A DNA stretch of 14,195 nucleotides from Streptomyces sp. NRRL WC-3742 (GCF_000720635.1 NZ_JOCF01000116.1:1-14195); one strand, 5' to 3'. Shown: positions 6,268-14,117, numbered from the stretch's first letter. Translations and numbers: made by a program. The notes: a model not told the origin generated them from the sequence alone.

Positions 6268-6558
6268 TTGAAGCGAGTCCTCCGCGCGACCGGTATCGCC
6301 CTGACCGCCGCCGCCCTCTGCCTGGCCACCGCCACCAGTGCCGGCGCGGCCTCCGGCGCGATCATCCTCAACGGCCAGGCCATCCAGGACCCGTCCGGTT
6401 GTTACAACTCCCCGGGATGGCCGACGGTCGTCGACAACCAGACCGACCAGACCGTCACGGTCTTCGGCAACGACGACTGCACCGGCCCGGTCAACGGCAC
6501 GGTCGGGCCGGGCGAGATGGGCTCCTTCGACTTCGGGTCCAGCGTCTCCGTGCCGTGA
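6268..6558 (+). CDS. small secreted protein with two conserved-looking cysteines
   Basis: A 96-aa protein starting at TTG 6268, preceded by GGGAG at a six-base spacing. Residues 1-27 form a classic Sec signal peptide: basic start MKRVLR, an Ala/Leu core, and predicted cleavage after SAGA. The mature part is about 69 residues, rich in Gly, Val, Asn and Asp, with two cysteines (C45, C71) that could form a disulfide after export. A short unit is suggested by the PSGCYNSPGW and DDCTGPV surroundings and the GSSVSVP end. It resembles a set of unnamed small extracellular Streptomyces proteins of probable beta structure; I know no function. It probably shares a transcript with the exporter upstream and is closed by a hairpin terminator. 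Confidence 0.8.
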   Translation: MKRVLRATGIALTAAALCLATATSAGAASGAIILNGQAIQDPSGCYNSPGWPTVVDNQTDQTVTVFGNDDCTGPVNGTVGPGEMGSFDFGSSVSVP

Positions 6559-6585
6559 CGGCCCGTTGAAGCCTGGGACCGCCGC

Positions 6586-6624
6586 CCGGAGTGGGAAGTC
6601 AGCGGGGCCGACTTCCCACTCCGG
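6586..6624 (+). terminator. hairpin terminator after the secreted-protein gene
   Basis: A perfect 15-bp stem (6586-6600 with 6610-6624) encloses a 9-base loop, starting 28 bases after the stop codon. There is no T-tract. Confidence 0.75.
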
Positions 6625-6655
6625 TGGTCATCCGCTGACGCCGCCGCACGTGAGC

Positions 6656-6683
6656 GCGGGCTTCGAGGACGGTCGAAGCCCGC
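6656..6683 (-). terminator. hairpin terminator after the 148-aa gene and the biotin genes
   Basis: An 11-bp stem (6656-6666 with 6673-6683) has a 6-base loop and lies 18 bases beyond the stop of the minus-strand gene. Over 36 bases (6654-6689) it matches the hairpin at 2606-2641 at 32 positions; three of the four differences fall in or beside the loop. Confidence 0.65.
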
Positions 6684-6700
6684 ACCGAATCGGCCCCCCC

Positions 6701-7147
6701 TCAGGCGCCGTTGAGGGCGTAGGTGCGGAACGTGGCCAGCAGGGGCAGGACTTCGGTCTTGGCCGGGTCCTGCGTGACGGCGCGCATGGCGTCGATGACC
6801 GTGTGGGCGATGGCCTTCGTCACCGGCAGGTCGTCGGCCGCCGTCGCCTCGCCCCACGCCTTGAGGCTCCGGGTGAGCAGGGCGCTCATGCGGGCGCCGA
6901 TGTTGGAGCTGACCGCGTCGGAGAGGTCTACCATCTCCTGTTCGCTCATCGTCGCGCGCAGTCCGAACGCGAGCGCCATCAGCGTGTCCATCGCGTGTTC
7001 GCCGTAGGCGGCGACCAGCGCCGGGAGTTGGCGCTCGTCGGCTCCGCACAGGGCCAGGGCGGTGAGCGCCTCGTCGTCGTCCTTCCACGCCGCCTCGAGG
7101 GCGGCCAAGGCCCGTAGGGACTCGTCCATGGTCAGCCCGTCTGTCAT
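6701..7147 (-). CDS. hypothetical 148-aa helical protein
   Basis: The product is soluble and almost wholly alpha-helical by composition, rich in Ala, Leu, Asp and Glu, with no signal peptide, membrane helix or recognisable catalytic motif. It opens MTDGLTMDESLRALAALEAA and ends LLATFRTYALNGA. I do not recognise a family. The ATG at 7147 was chosen because the upstream extension to 7204 is Arg/Pro-rich and overlaps the end of bioD; a second ATG at 7129 is also possible, and neither has a strong ribosome site. It lies 53 bases after bioD on the same strand, so it may be the last gene of the biotin transcript, although an inverted repeat in the gap could be a promoter, operator or attenuator. 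Confidence 0.65.
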   Translation of the reverse strand: MTDGLTMDESLRALAALEAAWKDDDEALTALALCGADERQLPALVAAYGEHAMDTLMALAFGLRATMSEQEMVDLSDAVSSNIGARMSALLTRSLKAWGEATAADDLPVTKAIAHTVIDAMRAVTQDPAKTEVLPLLATFRTYALNGA

Positions 7148-7151
7148 GCGA

Positions 7152-7191
7152 GGAACCGTACGCAGCGCGGTGGCCGCACGTGGCCGGTTCC
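7152..7191. repeat. inverted repeat in the gap between bioD and the 148-aa gene
   Basis: GGAACCG (7152-7158) pairs with CGGTTCC (7185-7191) around a 26-base interior that contains GTGGCC twice. It could be a weak stem-loop that modulates read-through from the biotin genes, or a binding site. Its role is unknown. Confidence 0.35.
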
Positions 7192-7200
7192 GGACGGGCT

Positions 7201-7935
7201 TCACACCTTCGAGTGGAGCTTCGCGAAGTGCTCGGCGTTCCAGTGTCCGCCCAGCTCAGGGCCCAGGGAAGCGAGGGCAAGCGCGCCGAAGTCCGAAGCG
7301 GACCCGGCCCGTTCGGGCAGGGCCCCCAGGAGGGGGGCACCGGCGGAGCGGGGCAGGTCGGCGAGGTTGCAGCGCTCGGCGAGGCCCGGTTCGGTGGGCC
7401 AGGAGCCGACGAGGACGCCGGTGAGCGGGAGCCCCCGGGCTTCGAGCGCCTCCGCCGTGAGGGAGACGATGTTGAGCGTGCCGAGCCCGGCGGAGGCCAC
7501 GAGGAGGATCTCGACGGGCAGGCCCAGCGAGGCGGTGGCCCGCGCGTGGTCGGCCAGTGTCCGCCCTTCGTCGTCGTAGCGGACGAGCAGGCCGCCCGCG
7601 CCCTCGACCAGGACGAGGTCGTGGGTGTCGGAGAGGTCGGCGACGGCGGAGGCGACGGAGGCGGGGGAGAGGAACGGGAGCCCGGACCGCCGCGCGGCGG
7701 TGTCGGGCGCCAACGGCTCGGGGTAGCGGGCGAGTTCGAGGAAGGTCACGTCGCCCGCGAGGCGCCGCACCTCCGCCGCGTCGCCCGGCTCGCCGGGCGC
7801 GACGCCCGTCTGACCGGGCTTGAGCACGGCGACCCGCTGCCCGGCCCGCAGCGCCACCGAGGCGACGGCGGCCGTGGCGACGGTCTTGCCGACGTCCGTG
7901 TTGGTGCCGGTCACGAAGAGGATGCGCGCGCTCAT
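7201..7935 (-). CDS. bioD: dethiobiotin synthetase BioD
   Basis: A 244-aa ATP-dependent enzyme that carboxylates 7,8-diaminopelargonic acid and closes the ureido ring to give dethiobiotin, the next-to-last step of biotin synthesis. The sequence shows the P-loop GTNTDVGKT (10-18), the conserved Lys39 in KPGQTG, which in this family contacts substrate and carbamate, and the EGAGG motif (111-115). The ATG at 7935 overlaps the bioA stop as ATGA, so translation is coupled to bioA. The length is slightly above the E. coli enzyme because of a short C-terminal tail. The product of the upstream bioA gene supplies its substrate. Confidence 0.95.
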   Translation of the reverse strand: MSARILFVTGTNTDVGKTVATAAVASVALRAGQRVAVLKPGQTGVAPGEPGDAAEVRRLAGDVTFLELARYPEPLAPDTAARRSGLPFLSPASVASAVADLSDTHDLVLVEGAGGLLVRYDDEGRTLADHARATASLGLPVEILLVASAGLGTLNIVSLTAEALEARGLPLTGVLVGSWPTEPGLAERCNLADLPRSAGAPLLGALPERAGSASDFGALALASLGPELGGHWNAEHFAKLHSKV

Positions 7936-9230
7936 CCCGCCACCGCCGCAGCGGTCACGGCGGCGGCGATGCGCGCCACGTCCTCGTCGTCGCACACGTA
8001 CGGCGGCATCGTGTAGATCAGGTCCCGGAAGGGCCGCAGCCACACGCCCTCCCGCGCCGCCGCCTCCGTCGCGGCCGCGACGTCCACCGGGTGGTCCAAC
8101 TGCACCACGCCGATGGCGCCTTGGACCCGGACGTCCCGCACACCCGGCACCTCGACAGCCCCCGCCAGAGCGGCCGAGAGCCCCGCCTCGATGCGCTTGA
8201 CCTCGACGGTCCAGTCCTGTCCGAGCAGCAGGTCCACGGAGGCCAGGGCCACCGCGCAGGCCAGCGGGTTGCCCATGAACGTCGGCCCGTGCGCCAGCAC
8301 CGGCATCTCGCCCCGGCTGATGCCGTCCGCGACCTCCGCCGTGCACAGGGTGGCGGCCAGCGTCAGGTATCCGCCGGTGAGGGCCTTGCCCAGGCACATC
8401 ACGTCGGGCGAGACCCCGGTGTGGTCGGCGGCGAACAGGGCGCCGCTGCGGCCGAAGCCGGTGGCGATCTCGTCGAAGATCAGCAACACCCCGTACCGGT
8501 CGCAGAGTTCGCGCAGCATCCGCAGGTACTCGGGCGAGTGGAAGCGCATCCCGCCCGCGCCCTGCACCACCGGCTCGACGATGACGGCGGCCAGCTCGTC
8601 CGCGTGACGGGCCATCAACTCCTCGAACCGAGCGGCGTATTCGGCGTTCAGGGGAGCCGAGAACCCCGCCGGGGGCTCCGCCGCGAACAGCTGCCCCGGC
8701 AGCACCCCGCCCCACAGGTGGTGCATCCCGCCCTCGGGGTCGCACACCGACATGGGGTGGAAGGTGTCCCCGTGGTACCCGCCGCGCCAGGTGAGCAGCC
8801 GCTGCTTTCCGGGCCGCCCGACCGACTGCCAGTACTGCAGGGCCATTTTCATGGCCACCTCGACGGCCACCGACCCCGAGTCGGCGAGGAAGACGTGCCG
8901 TAGCGGCTCGGGCGTGATCTCCACGAGCCGCGCCGCCAGCCGGACGGCGGGCTCGTGGGTGAGCCCGCCGAACATGACGTGGCTCATCCGGCCCAGCTGC
9001 TCGCGTACGGCCTCGTCCAGCACGGGGTGCCGGTAGCCGTGGATGGCCGCCCACCAGGACGACATGCCGTCGACGAGCTCGCGCTGCCCGCCCGCGACGG
9101 GCTCGGCCAGGCGCAGCCGGACGCCCGAGGCGGACTCGACCACGTACGGCGTGACGGTGCCGGGCATCGGCCCGTACGGGTGCCAGACGTGGGCGCGGTC
9201 GAGGGCGAGGAGGGCGTCAGGGGCAAGCAT
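7932..9230 (-). CDS. bioA: adenosylmethionine-8-amino-7-oxononanoate aminotransferase BioA
   Basis: A 432-aa class III PLP-dependent aminotransferase that moves an amino group from S-adenosylmethionine to KAPA, giving 7,8-diaminopelargonic acid. Visible landmarks are the N-terminal [17 protein letters not shown] (55-66), the SGSVAVEVA phosphate-binding turn, WRGGYHGDT, the FDE aspartate D253 that holds the PLP nitrogen in [11 protein letters not shown], and the Schiff-base lysine K282 in LGKALTGG. The 29-residue Asp-Lys spacing matches E. coli BioA. The start is ATG 9230, 30 bases after the bioB stop; GGAG lies about 12 bases upstream, a rather long spacing. The stop overlaps the bioD start. 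Confidence 0.96.
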   Translation of the reverse strand: MLAPDALLALDRAHVWHPYGPMPGTVTPYVVESASGVRLRLAEPVAGGQRELVDGMSSWWAAIHGYRHPVLDEAVREQLGRMSHVMFGGLTHEPAVRLAARLVEITPEPLRHVFLADSGSVAVEVAMKMALQYWQSVGRPGKQRLLTWRGGYHGDTFHPMSVCDPEGGMHHLWGGVLPGQLFAAEPPAGFSAPLNAEYAARFEELMARHADELAAVIVEPVVQGAGGMRFHSPEYLRMLRELCDRYGVLLIFDEIATGFGRSGALFAADHTGVSPDVMCLGKALTGGYLTLAATLCTAEVADGISRGEMPVLAHGPTFMGNPLACAVALASVDLLLGQDWTVEVKRIEAGLSAALAGAVEVPGVRDVRVQGAIGVVQLDHPVDVAAATEAAAREGVWLRPFRDLIYTMPPYVCDDEDVARIAAAVTAAAVAG

Positions 9231-9260
9231 GAGGGGGCGGTTCTCCGAAGGGGCGAAGGG

Positions 9261-10472
9261 TCAGGCGTTGGGCGCGAGTTCGGTGCCGGCGCCGCGGCGG
9301 CGGACCTTCACCTGGTCGCTGTGGGACTCCGAGGGAGCCTCCGAGAGGGCCTCCGCAGCAGCCTCCGCGGGAGCCTCCGACGAGTGCCCGCCGCAGGGCC
9401 CGCACCCGCCGCCGCTGCCGCAGGCCGAAGCGGCGGTGCCGCACGACGAACCAGCGGCGGCCACGTCCGACCGGTGCCGCGGCAGGGTGGCCTCGCCCGC
9501 GCCCTCGACCTCGAACCCGGCGTCCCGGATCATGTCCAGGTCCGCGTGCCCGGCCTGGCCCTCGCTGGTCAGGTAGTCGCCCAGGAAGATCGAGTTGGCG
9601 ATGTGCAGCCCGAGCGGCTGCAGCGTGCGCAGGTGCAGCTCGCGCCCGCCCGCGATGCGCACCTCGGTGTCCGGGTTGACGAAGCGGACCATCGCCAGGA
9701 TGCGCAGGCAGCGCTGCGGGCTGAGGTGCCACTCCTGGGCGAGGGGGGTGCCCTCGAAGGGGATGAGGAAGTTGACGGGGACGGAGTCCGAGCCGAGCTC
9801 GCGCAGGGCGAAGACCACGTCGACGAGGTCCTCGTCGCTCTCGCCCATGCCGGCGATCAGGCCGGAGCAGGCGGACAGGCCCGCGCCGTGCGCCTTCTGC
9901 ACGGTGTCCACCCGGTCCGCGTAGGTGTGGGTGGTGGTGATGTCGCCGTAGGTGGCTTCGGAGGTGTTGAGGTTGTGGTTGTACGCGTCGGCGCCGGCCG
10001 CCTTCAGGCGCTCGGCCTGGTTGTCGGAGAGCAGGCCCAGGCAGACGCACAGCTCGACCGCGGGGTCGGCCTCGCGGATGGCGGCCATGGTGTCGGTGAC
10101 CCGGTCGATGTCGCGGTCCGTCGGGCCGCGGCCGCTGGCGACCAGGCAGACGCGCTTGGCGCCGCCCGCGACCCCGGCCTTCGCCGCCTCGGCGGCCTGG
10201 TCGGGCTTGAGCCAGGTGTACTTGAGGATCTCGGCCTTCGAGCCCAGCCGCTGCGAGCAGTACGAGCAGTCCTCGGGACAGAGCCCGCTCTTGAGGTTCA
10301 CCAGGTAGTTGAGCTTCACCCGGCGGCCGAACCAGCGGCGGCGGACCTTGCCCGCCGCGGCGACGACGTCCAGCAGTTCGTCGTCCGTGGTGGCGAGGAC
10401 GGCCAGCGCCTCCTCGCGGGTCGGGACTTCGCCGCGCAGGCCCTTGTCGGTGAGGGTATCGAGCAGATCCAT
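9261..10472 (-). CDS. bioB: biotin synthase BioB with Cys-rich C-terminal tail
   Basis: A 403-aa radical-SAM enzyme that inserts sulfur into dethiobiotin. Cys65-x3-Cys69-x2-Cys72 (CPEDCSYC) holds the SAM [4Fe-4S] cluster. Cys109, Cys142, Cys202 and Arg272 match the ligands of the sacrificial [2Fe-2S] cluster. The catalytic barrel ends near residue 330. A tail of about 70 residues follows: four cysteines at 344, 351, 357 and 360 among Gly and Ser, an acidic SEAP/AEA stretch, and a basic end [14 protein letters not shown] of the type seen in other Streptomyces BioB proteins. The tail could bind metal or help rebuild the cluster; this is inference. The ATG at 10472 is the first residue of normal BioB sequence, and only a weak ribosome site precedes it. 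It is the first gene of the biotin run; bioF is not adjacent. Confidence 0.96.
   Translation of the reverse strand: MDLLDTLTDKGLRGEVPTREEALAVLATTDDELLDVVAAAGKVRRRWFGRRVKLNYLVNLKSGLCPEDCSYCSQRLGSKAEILKYTWLKPDQAAEAAKAGVAGGAKRVCLVASGRGPTDRDIDRVTDTMAAIREADPAVELCVCLGLLSDNQAERLKAAGADAYNHNLNTSEATYGDITTTHTYADRVDTVQKAHGAGLSACSGLIAGMGESDEDLVDVVFALRELGSDSVPVNFLIPFEGTPLAQEWHLSPQRCLRILAMVRFVNPDTEVRIAGGRELHLRTLQPLGLHIANSIFLGDYLTSEGQAGHADLDMIRDAGFEVEGAGEATLPRHRSDVAAAGSSCGTAASACGSGGGCGPCGGHSSEAPAEAAAEALSEAPSESHSDQVKVRRRGAGTELAPNA
9333..9380. repeat. 12-bp direct repeat in the bioB tail coding region
   Basis: GGGAGCCTCCGA occurs at 9333-9344 and again at 9369-9380, 36 bases (12 codons) apart, with partial CCTCCG copies between them. 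It encodes the repeated Ser-Glu-Ala-Pro in the C-terminal tail. In-frame repeats of this kind expand and contract easily. Confidence 0.7.
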
Positions 10473-10539
10473 GGGGCGATCCTGCCCCGTGGCGATCGAG
10501 CTTCGCCAGAGGAAACCCGCCAGAAGATCCGCGGAAGGA

Positions 10540-10555
10540 TGTGCCACTTGCCACA
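10540..10555. promoter_or_regulatory. candidate operator upstream of bioB
   Basis: TGTGCCACTTGCCACA is a 16-base imperfect palindrome in which 12 positions agree with the reverse complement (TGTG.CA..TG.CACA). It lies 68 bases upstream of the bioB ATG, in the 235-base gap shared with the divergent membrane-protein gene. On the minus strand TTCGACA lies just upstream, a possible -35, but no good -10 box follows. A BirA- or BioQ-type biotin regulator is the obvious candidate, but the motif does not match a box I can recall. The rest of the gap holds only short repeats, such as GATCGCC twice at 10475-10498. Confidence 0.3.
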
Positions 10556-10694
10556 GTGTCGAAGCTCACGGCGTCGCCGCTGGTCACGGGCTTGACGGGG
10601 GACGGACACCCGGCCTACCGGATGCTGGCGGCTAGCGCCCCCGCGGATGATCCACAACCACCGACCCCGTGGTCCTCGCCACACGGCCGGTGCT

Positions 10695-10700
10695 TAGAAT
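10695..10700 (+). promoter_or_regulatory. -10 box TAGAAT of a leaderless promoter
   Basis: TAGAAT, close to the ideal TATAAT, ends exactly seven bases before the ATG at 10708. Transcription would therefore start at or next to the start codon, and there is no ribosome site upstream. The -35 region is poor (TGGTCC at 10670-10675 with a 19-base spacer at best). Confidence 0.6.
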
Positions 10701-10707
10701 CTGCGCC

Positions 10708-11541
10708 ATGACCACGCAGGGGGAGCGCACCCCGACTCAGGGAGACGGCGAAGAAACGGTTGAGCGGCGGACCGGCCGGGGGGCCGGACTCGCGGGGCTG
10801 GCCGGGATCGGCGGGCGGCTGACGCCCCGCAAGGCTCTCGGCTGGGTCGTGGTGCTCGGCGTGGTCGCCGCCGGCGGCTGGATCATCACCCGCCCGATGC
10901 CCGGCGACTACATTCCCGGCCTCGGCCCCTCCCACAAGGACGCGACCAAGTCGCCGCCCGTCGTCGGCGCCGCGCCGCCCAGCACCGACCCCGAGGGCCT
11001 GAACGTCGACAACTTCTTCCCCGCCCAGCGGCTCGTCGACGTGGCCGGGTACAAGGCCAGGCGCAACGGCGCCCGGCAGGGCGAGAACTGCGCCGAGGCG
11101 CTCCAGGACCGTACGCAGGAGCTGTTCAAGGGCAGCGGCTGCCAGGCTTACCTGATCGTCAGCTTCAGCGGGCAGGACCGGCCGGTGCTCAGCACCGTCA
11201 CCCTGCTGCGCTTCGGCGACCAGGGCTCGGCCGCCAAGGCCGCCGAGATGCTGCGCGGCAAGCCCGGCGCGCTCACCTTCATCCTCCCGGACGCCCTGCC
11301 CGCCCCGGCGCCGAGCGGGTCCGCCGCGAAGGGCGGCGGCAGCGAGGCTTCGCGGGTGGAGGCGGTCGGCCACTACGTGACGGTCACCAGCTCGCGCCCC
11401 GGCGGCGCCACCGCCACGCCCACGCCGGGCGCCTCCGGTGCGCCGACGCCGGCCGCCTCCGGGCCGAGCGCGGAGCAGTCCCTGGACGAGGCCAACCGGG
11501 CGCTGTCGTACGCGGCGGGGTCGCAGTTCGTCTGGATCTAG
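10708..11541 (+). CDS. membrane-anchored extracytoplasmic protein, function unknown
   Basis: A 277-aa protein with a charged cytoplasmic N-terminus (1-40), one transmembrane helix (about 42-61, ALGWVVVLGVVAAGGWII) and an outside domain. The domain holds two cysteines (C128, C145), which could pair, and a mixed alpha/beta core (YLIVSFSGQDRP, then STVTLLRFGDQGSAAKAAEML). Two Pro/Ala/Ser/Thr-rich linkers follow the core, and the protein ends in YAAGSQFVWI. The topology resembles other Streptomyces membrane-bound proteins of unknown role found near biotin genes. The ATG at 10708 fits the TAGAAT box and a leaderless start; an upstream GTG at 10669 would precede the promoter. It diverges from bioB. 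A 21-bp duplication overlaps the stop codon. Confidence 0.8.
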   Translation: MTTQGERTPTQGDGEETVERRTGRGAGLAGLAGIGGRLTPRKALGWVVVLGVVAAGGWIITRPMPGDYIPGLGPSHKDATKSPPVVGAAPPSTDPEGLNVDNFFPAQRLVDVAGYKARRNGARQGENCAEALQDRTQELFKGSGCQAYLIVSFSGQDRPVLSTVTLLRFGDQGSAAKAAEMLRGKPGALTFILPDALPAPAPSGSAAKGGGSEASRVEAVGHYVTVTSSRPGGATATPTPGASGAPTPAASGPSAEQSLDEANRALSYAAGSQFVWI

Positions 11542-11570
11542 GTACGGCACGTCTGGATGCAGGTACGGCA
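11529..11570. repeat. 21-bp tandem duplication spanning the stop codon of the membrane-protein gene
   Basis: Unit 1 (11529-11549) and unit 2 (11550-11570) share 19 of 21 bases and both read cgtctggat-NN-aggtacggca. The two variable bases are CT in unit 1, creating the TAG stop, and GC in unit 2. The 21-base unit would keep frame if the stop were lost. Confidence 0.85.
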
Positions 11571-11573
11571 AAT

Positions 11574-11594
11574 GGGCCCAACACCGTTGGGCCC
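11574..11594. terminator. hairpin terminator between convergent genes
   Basis: GGGCCCAAC (11574-11582) pairs perfectly with GTTGGGCCC (11586-11594) around a 3-base loop, followed by cctt. It lies between the convergent membrane-protein and helicase genes and could stop both. Confidence 0.75.
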
Positions 11595-11606
11595 CTTGGG
11601 ACTTGG

Positions 11607-14117
11607 TCAGCCCCCGAGCCGGTCCACCGCCGTGACCCGCAGGACCGCCCGCCCCTCCTCGTCCGAGCCGTACAGGTCGACCTCGGCGCTGATGCCCCAG
11701 TCGTGGTCACCCTCCGGGTCGTCGAAGATCTGGCGGACCTTCCAGGCGGAGTCCTCCTCCTCGATGATCAGCATCTTCGGGCCGCGCGCGTTCGGGCCGG
11801 TGCCCAGGTCGTCGTACTCGTCCCAGTAGCCGTCCATCGCGTCCGCCCAGCGGTCCGCGTCCCAGCCGTACTCGCCGTCCAGCTCGCCGAGTTCGGCCCA
11901 GTGCTCCAGCGCGCACAGCTCGACGCGGCGGAACAGCTCGTTGCGCACCAGCACCCGGAAGGCCCGCGCGTTCGCCGTGACCGGCGCCGCCCTGTCCTCG
12001 AGGGTGACCTCGGCGGTGGCCGCCTCGGTCGGGTTGGCCAGCTGCTCCCACTCGTCCAGCAGGCTGGAGTCGACCTGGCGCACCAGCTCGCCGAGCCAGG
12101 CGATGACGTCCTTGAGCTCGTCGGTCTTCACGTCCTCGGGGACGGTCTGCTCCAGCGCCTTGAACGCGCCCGCCAGGTAGCGCAGGACGATGCCCTCGGT
12201 GCGGGCCAGCTCGTAGAAGCCGACGTAGTCCGAGAAGGTCATCGCCCGCTCGAACAGGTCCCGCACGACGGACTTCGGCTGGAGCTGGTGGTCGCCGATC
12301 CACGGGTGCGCCCGGCGGTACACCTCGTACGCGTGGGTGAGCAGCTCCTCCAGCGGCTTGTCGTACGTGACGTCCTGGAGGCGCTCCATGCGCTCCTCGT
12401 ACTCGATGCCGTCGCGCTTCATCTCGGCGACGGCCTCGCCGCGCGCCTTGTTCTGCTGGGCGGCGAGGATCTGGCGCGGGTCGTCCAGGGTCGCCTCGAC
12501 GACGGAGATGACGTCCAGCGCGTACGTGGGGGAGGTCGGGTCGAGCAGCTCGAAGGAGGCCAGCGCGAAGGTGGACAGCGGCTGGTTGAGCGCGAAGTTC
12601 TCCTGGAGGTCCAGGGTCAGGCGCACGATGCGGCCCTCGGAGTCCGGCTCCGGCAGGCGCTCGACGACGCCGCCCTCCAGCAGGGAGCGGTAGATGGCGA
12701 TCGCGGTGCGGATGTGGCGGCGCTGGGCGGCCCGGTCCTCGTGGTTGTCGGTGAGCAGCTTGCGCATCGCCTCGAAGGCGTTGCCCGGGCGGCCGATCAC
12801 CGACAGCAGCATCGCGTGGCTGACCTTGAAGCGGGAGACCAGCGGCTCCGGGTCGGCGCCGATCAGCTTGTCGAAGGTCTCCTCCGTCCAGCCGACGAAG
12901 CCCTCCGGGGCCTTCTTGCGCACCACCTTGCGCTTCTTCTTCGGGTCGTCCCCGGCCTTGGCGATCGCCTTGTCGTTCTCGATCACGTGCTCCGGCGCCT
13001 GCGCGACCACCTGGCCGACGGTGTCGAAGCCGGCCCGGCCCGCGCGCCCGGCGATCTGGTGGAACTCGCGGGCGCGCAGGATGCGCACGCGCTGCCCGTC
13101 GTACTTGGACAGGGCGGTGAACAGCACCGTGCGGATCGGCACGTTGACGCCCACCCCGAGGGTGTCCGTCCCGCAGATCACCTTCAACAGGCCCGCCTGG
13201 GCGAGGCGTTCGACCAGCCGGCGGTACTTGGGCAGCATGCCCGCGTGGTGCACGCCGATGCCGTGGCGCACGAAACGCGACAGGTTGCGGCCGAACTTGG
13301 TGGTGAAGCGGAAGCCGCCGATCAGGTCGGCGATCGCGTCCTTCTCCGCCTTCGAGCACATGTTGATGCTCATCAGCGACTGGGCGCGCTCCACCGCCTC
13401 CTTCTGCGTGAAGTGCACGACGTAGACCGGCGCCTGGCCGGACTGCAGCAGCTCCTCCAGCGTGTCGTGCATGGTGGTGCGGCGGTACTCGTAGAACAGC
13501 GGCACCGGGCGGGTCGCGTTGCGCACCACCGTGGTCGGACGGCCCGTACGGCGGGTCAGGTCCTCCTCGAAGCGGCGGACGTCGCCCAGCGTGGCCGACA
13601 TCAGCAGGAACTGCGCCTGCGGCAGCTCCAGCAGCGGGATCTGCCAGGCCCAGCCGCGGTCCGGCTCCGCGTAGAAGTGGAACTCGTCCATGACCACCTG
13701 GCCGATGTCCGCCCGCGTGCCGTCGCGCAGCGCGATCTGGGCGAGGACCTCGGCCGTGCAGCAGATGATCGGCGCGGTCGGGTTGACGCTCGCGTCGCCC
13801 GTCATCATGCCGACCTGCTCGGTGCCGAACATCTTCACCAGGTCGAAGAACTTCTCCGAGACCAGGGCCTTGATCGGCGCCGTGTAGAACGTGCGCTGCC
13901 CCTCCGCGAGCGCCGCGAAGTGCGCGCCGGCCGCCACCAGGGACTTGCCCGAGCCGGTCGGCGTCGCCAGGATCACGTTGTTCCCGGACACCAGCTCGAT
14001 CAGCGCCTCCTCCTGCGCCGGGTACAGCGAGATCCCCCGCTCCTCCACCCAGGCGGCGAACGTCTCGTACAGCGCGTCGGGCGTGGCGGGCTTCGGCATC
14101 AGGTCAAGGAGGGTCAC
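11607..14117 (-). CDS. DEAD/DEAH-box RNA helicase-like protein with DUF3516 region
   Basis: An 836-aa superfamily 2 helicase. Numbered from GTG 14117, it shows the Q-like LYPAQEEAL (31-39), Walker A ATPTGSGKS (51-59), DEFH (144-147), the SAT motif (174-176), a second RecA domain with HGIGVHHAGM, CGTDTLGVGVN, and motif VI HQIAGRAGRAG (353-363). The C-terminal half, about 400-836, matches the DUF3516 region found in actinobacterial members and has no assigned catalytic role. Family members resemble Ski2/Mtr4-type RNA helicases, so RNA unwinding or decay is a reasonable guess. The GTG start is preferred over an ATG at 14153, because similarity starts at MTLLDL and the extra residues have no family match. 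No ribosome site is seen. The 78 bases beyond 14117 hold a small GC-rich hairpin and no gene. Confidence 0.92.
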   Translation of the reverse strand: MTLLDLMPKPATPDALYETFAAWVEERGISLYPAQEEALIELVSGNNVILATPTGSGKSLVAAGAHFAALAEGQRTFYTAPIKALVSEKFFDLVKMFGTEQVGMMTGDASVNPTAPIICCTAEVLAQIALRDGTRADIGQVVMDEFHFYAEPDRGWAWQIPLLELPQAQFLLMSATLGDVRRFEEDLTRRTGRPTTVVRNATRPVPLFYEYRRTTMHDTLEELLQSGQAPVYVVHFTQKEAVERAQSLMSINMCSKAEKDAIADLIGGFRFTTKFGRNLSRFVRHGIGVHHAGMLPKYRRLVERLAQAGLLKVICGTDTLGVGVNVPIRTVLFTALSKYDGQRVRILRAREFHQIAGRAGRAGFDTVGQVVAQAPEHVIENDKAIAKAGDDPKKKRKVVRKKAPEGFVGWTEETFDKLIGADPEPLVSRFKVSHAMLLSVIGRPGNAFEAMRKLLTDNHEDRAAQRRHIRTAIAIYRSLLEGGVVERLPEPDSEGRIVRLTLDLQENFALNQPLSTFALASFELLDPTSPTYALDVISVVEATLDDPRQILAAQQNKARGEAVAEMKRDGIEYEERMERLQDVTYDKPLEELLTHAYEVYRRAHPWIGDHQLQPKSVVRDLFERAMTFSDYVGFYELARTEGIVLRYLAGAFKALEQTVPEDVKTDELKDVIAWLGELVRQVDSSLLDEWEQLANPTEAATAEVTLEDRAAPVTANARAFRVLVRNELFRRVELCALEHWAELGELDGEYGWDADRWADAMDGYWDEYDDLGTGPNARGPKMLIIEEEDSAWKVRQIFDDPEGDHDWGISAEVDLYGSDEEGRAVLRVTAVDRLGG

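Noticed and set aside
4908..6383. Minus-strand open frame of 491 codons antisense to the MFS gene
   Set aside because: It has extreme Gln/Arg/Gly/Ala composition and no recognisable motif; it is a shadow of the exporter gene.
7201..9054. Apparent 617-aa minus-strand protein ending in BioD
   Set aside because: The first part is an out-of-frame reading of bioA. The BioD family sequence begins at the ATG at 7935, which overlaps the bioA stop.
10473..10487. Short inverted repeat GGGGC/GCCCC just before the bioB ATG as a riboswitch or attenuator
   Set aside because: The stem is only 5 bp, and there is no larger conserved RNA architecture or terminator that I can see.
8955..10595. Plus-strand open frame of 546 codons antisense to bioB and bioA
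   Set aside because: Val/Gly/Arg-rich composition without domains; BioB and BioA on the other strand are certain.
10592..10619. TTGACG on the plus strand as a -35 box for the membrane-protein gene
   Set aside because: The only -10-like match at the right distance (TACCGG) is poor and lies about 90 bases upstream of the ATG, whereas TAGAAT at 10695 is much better.
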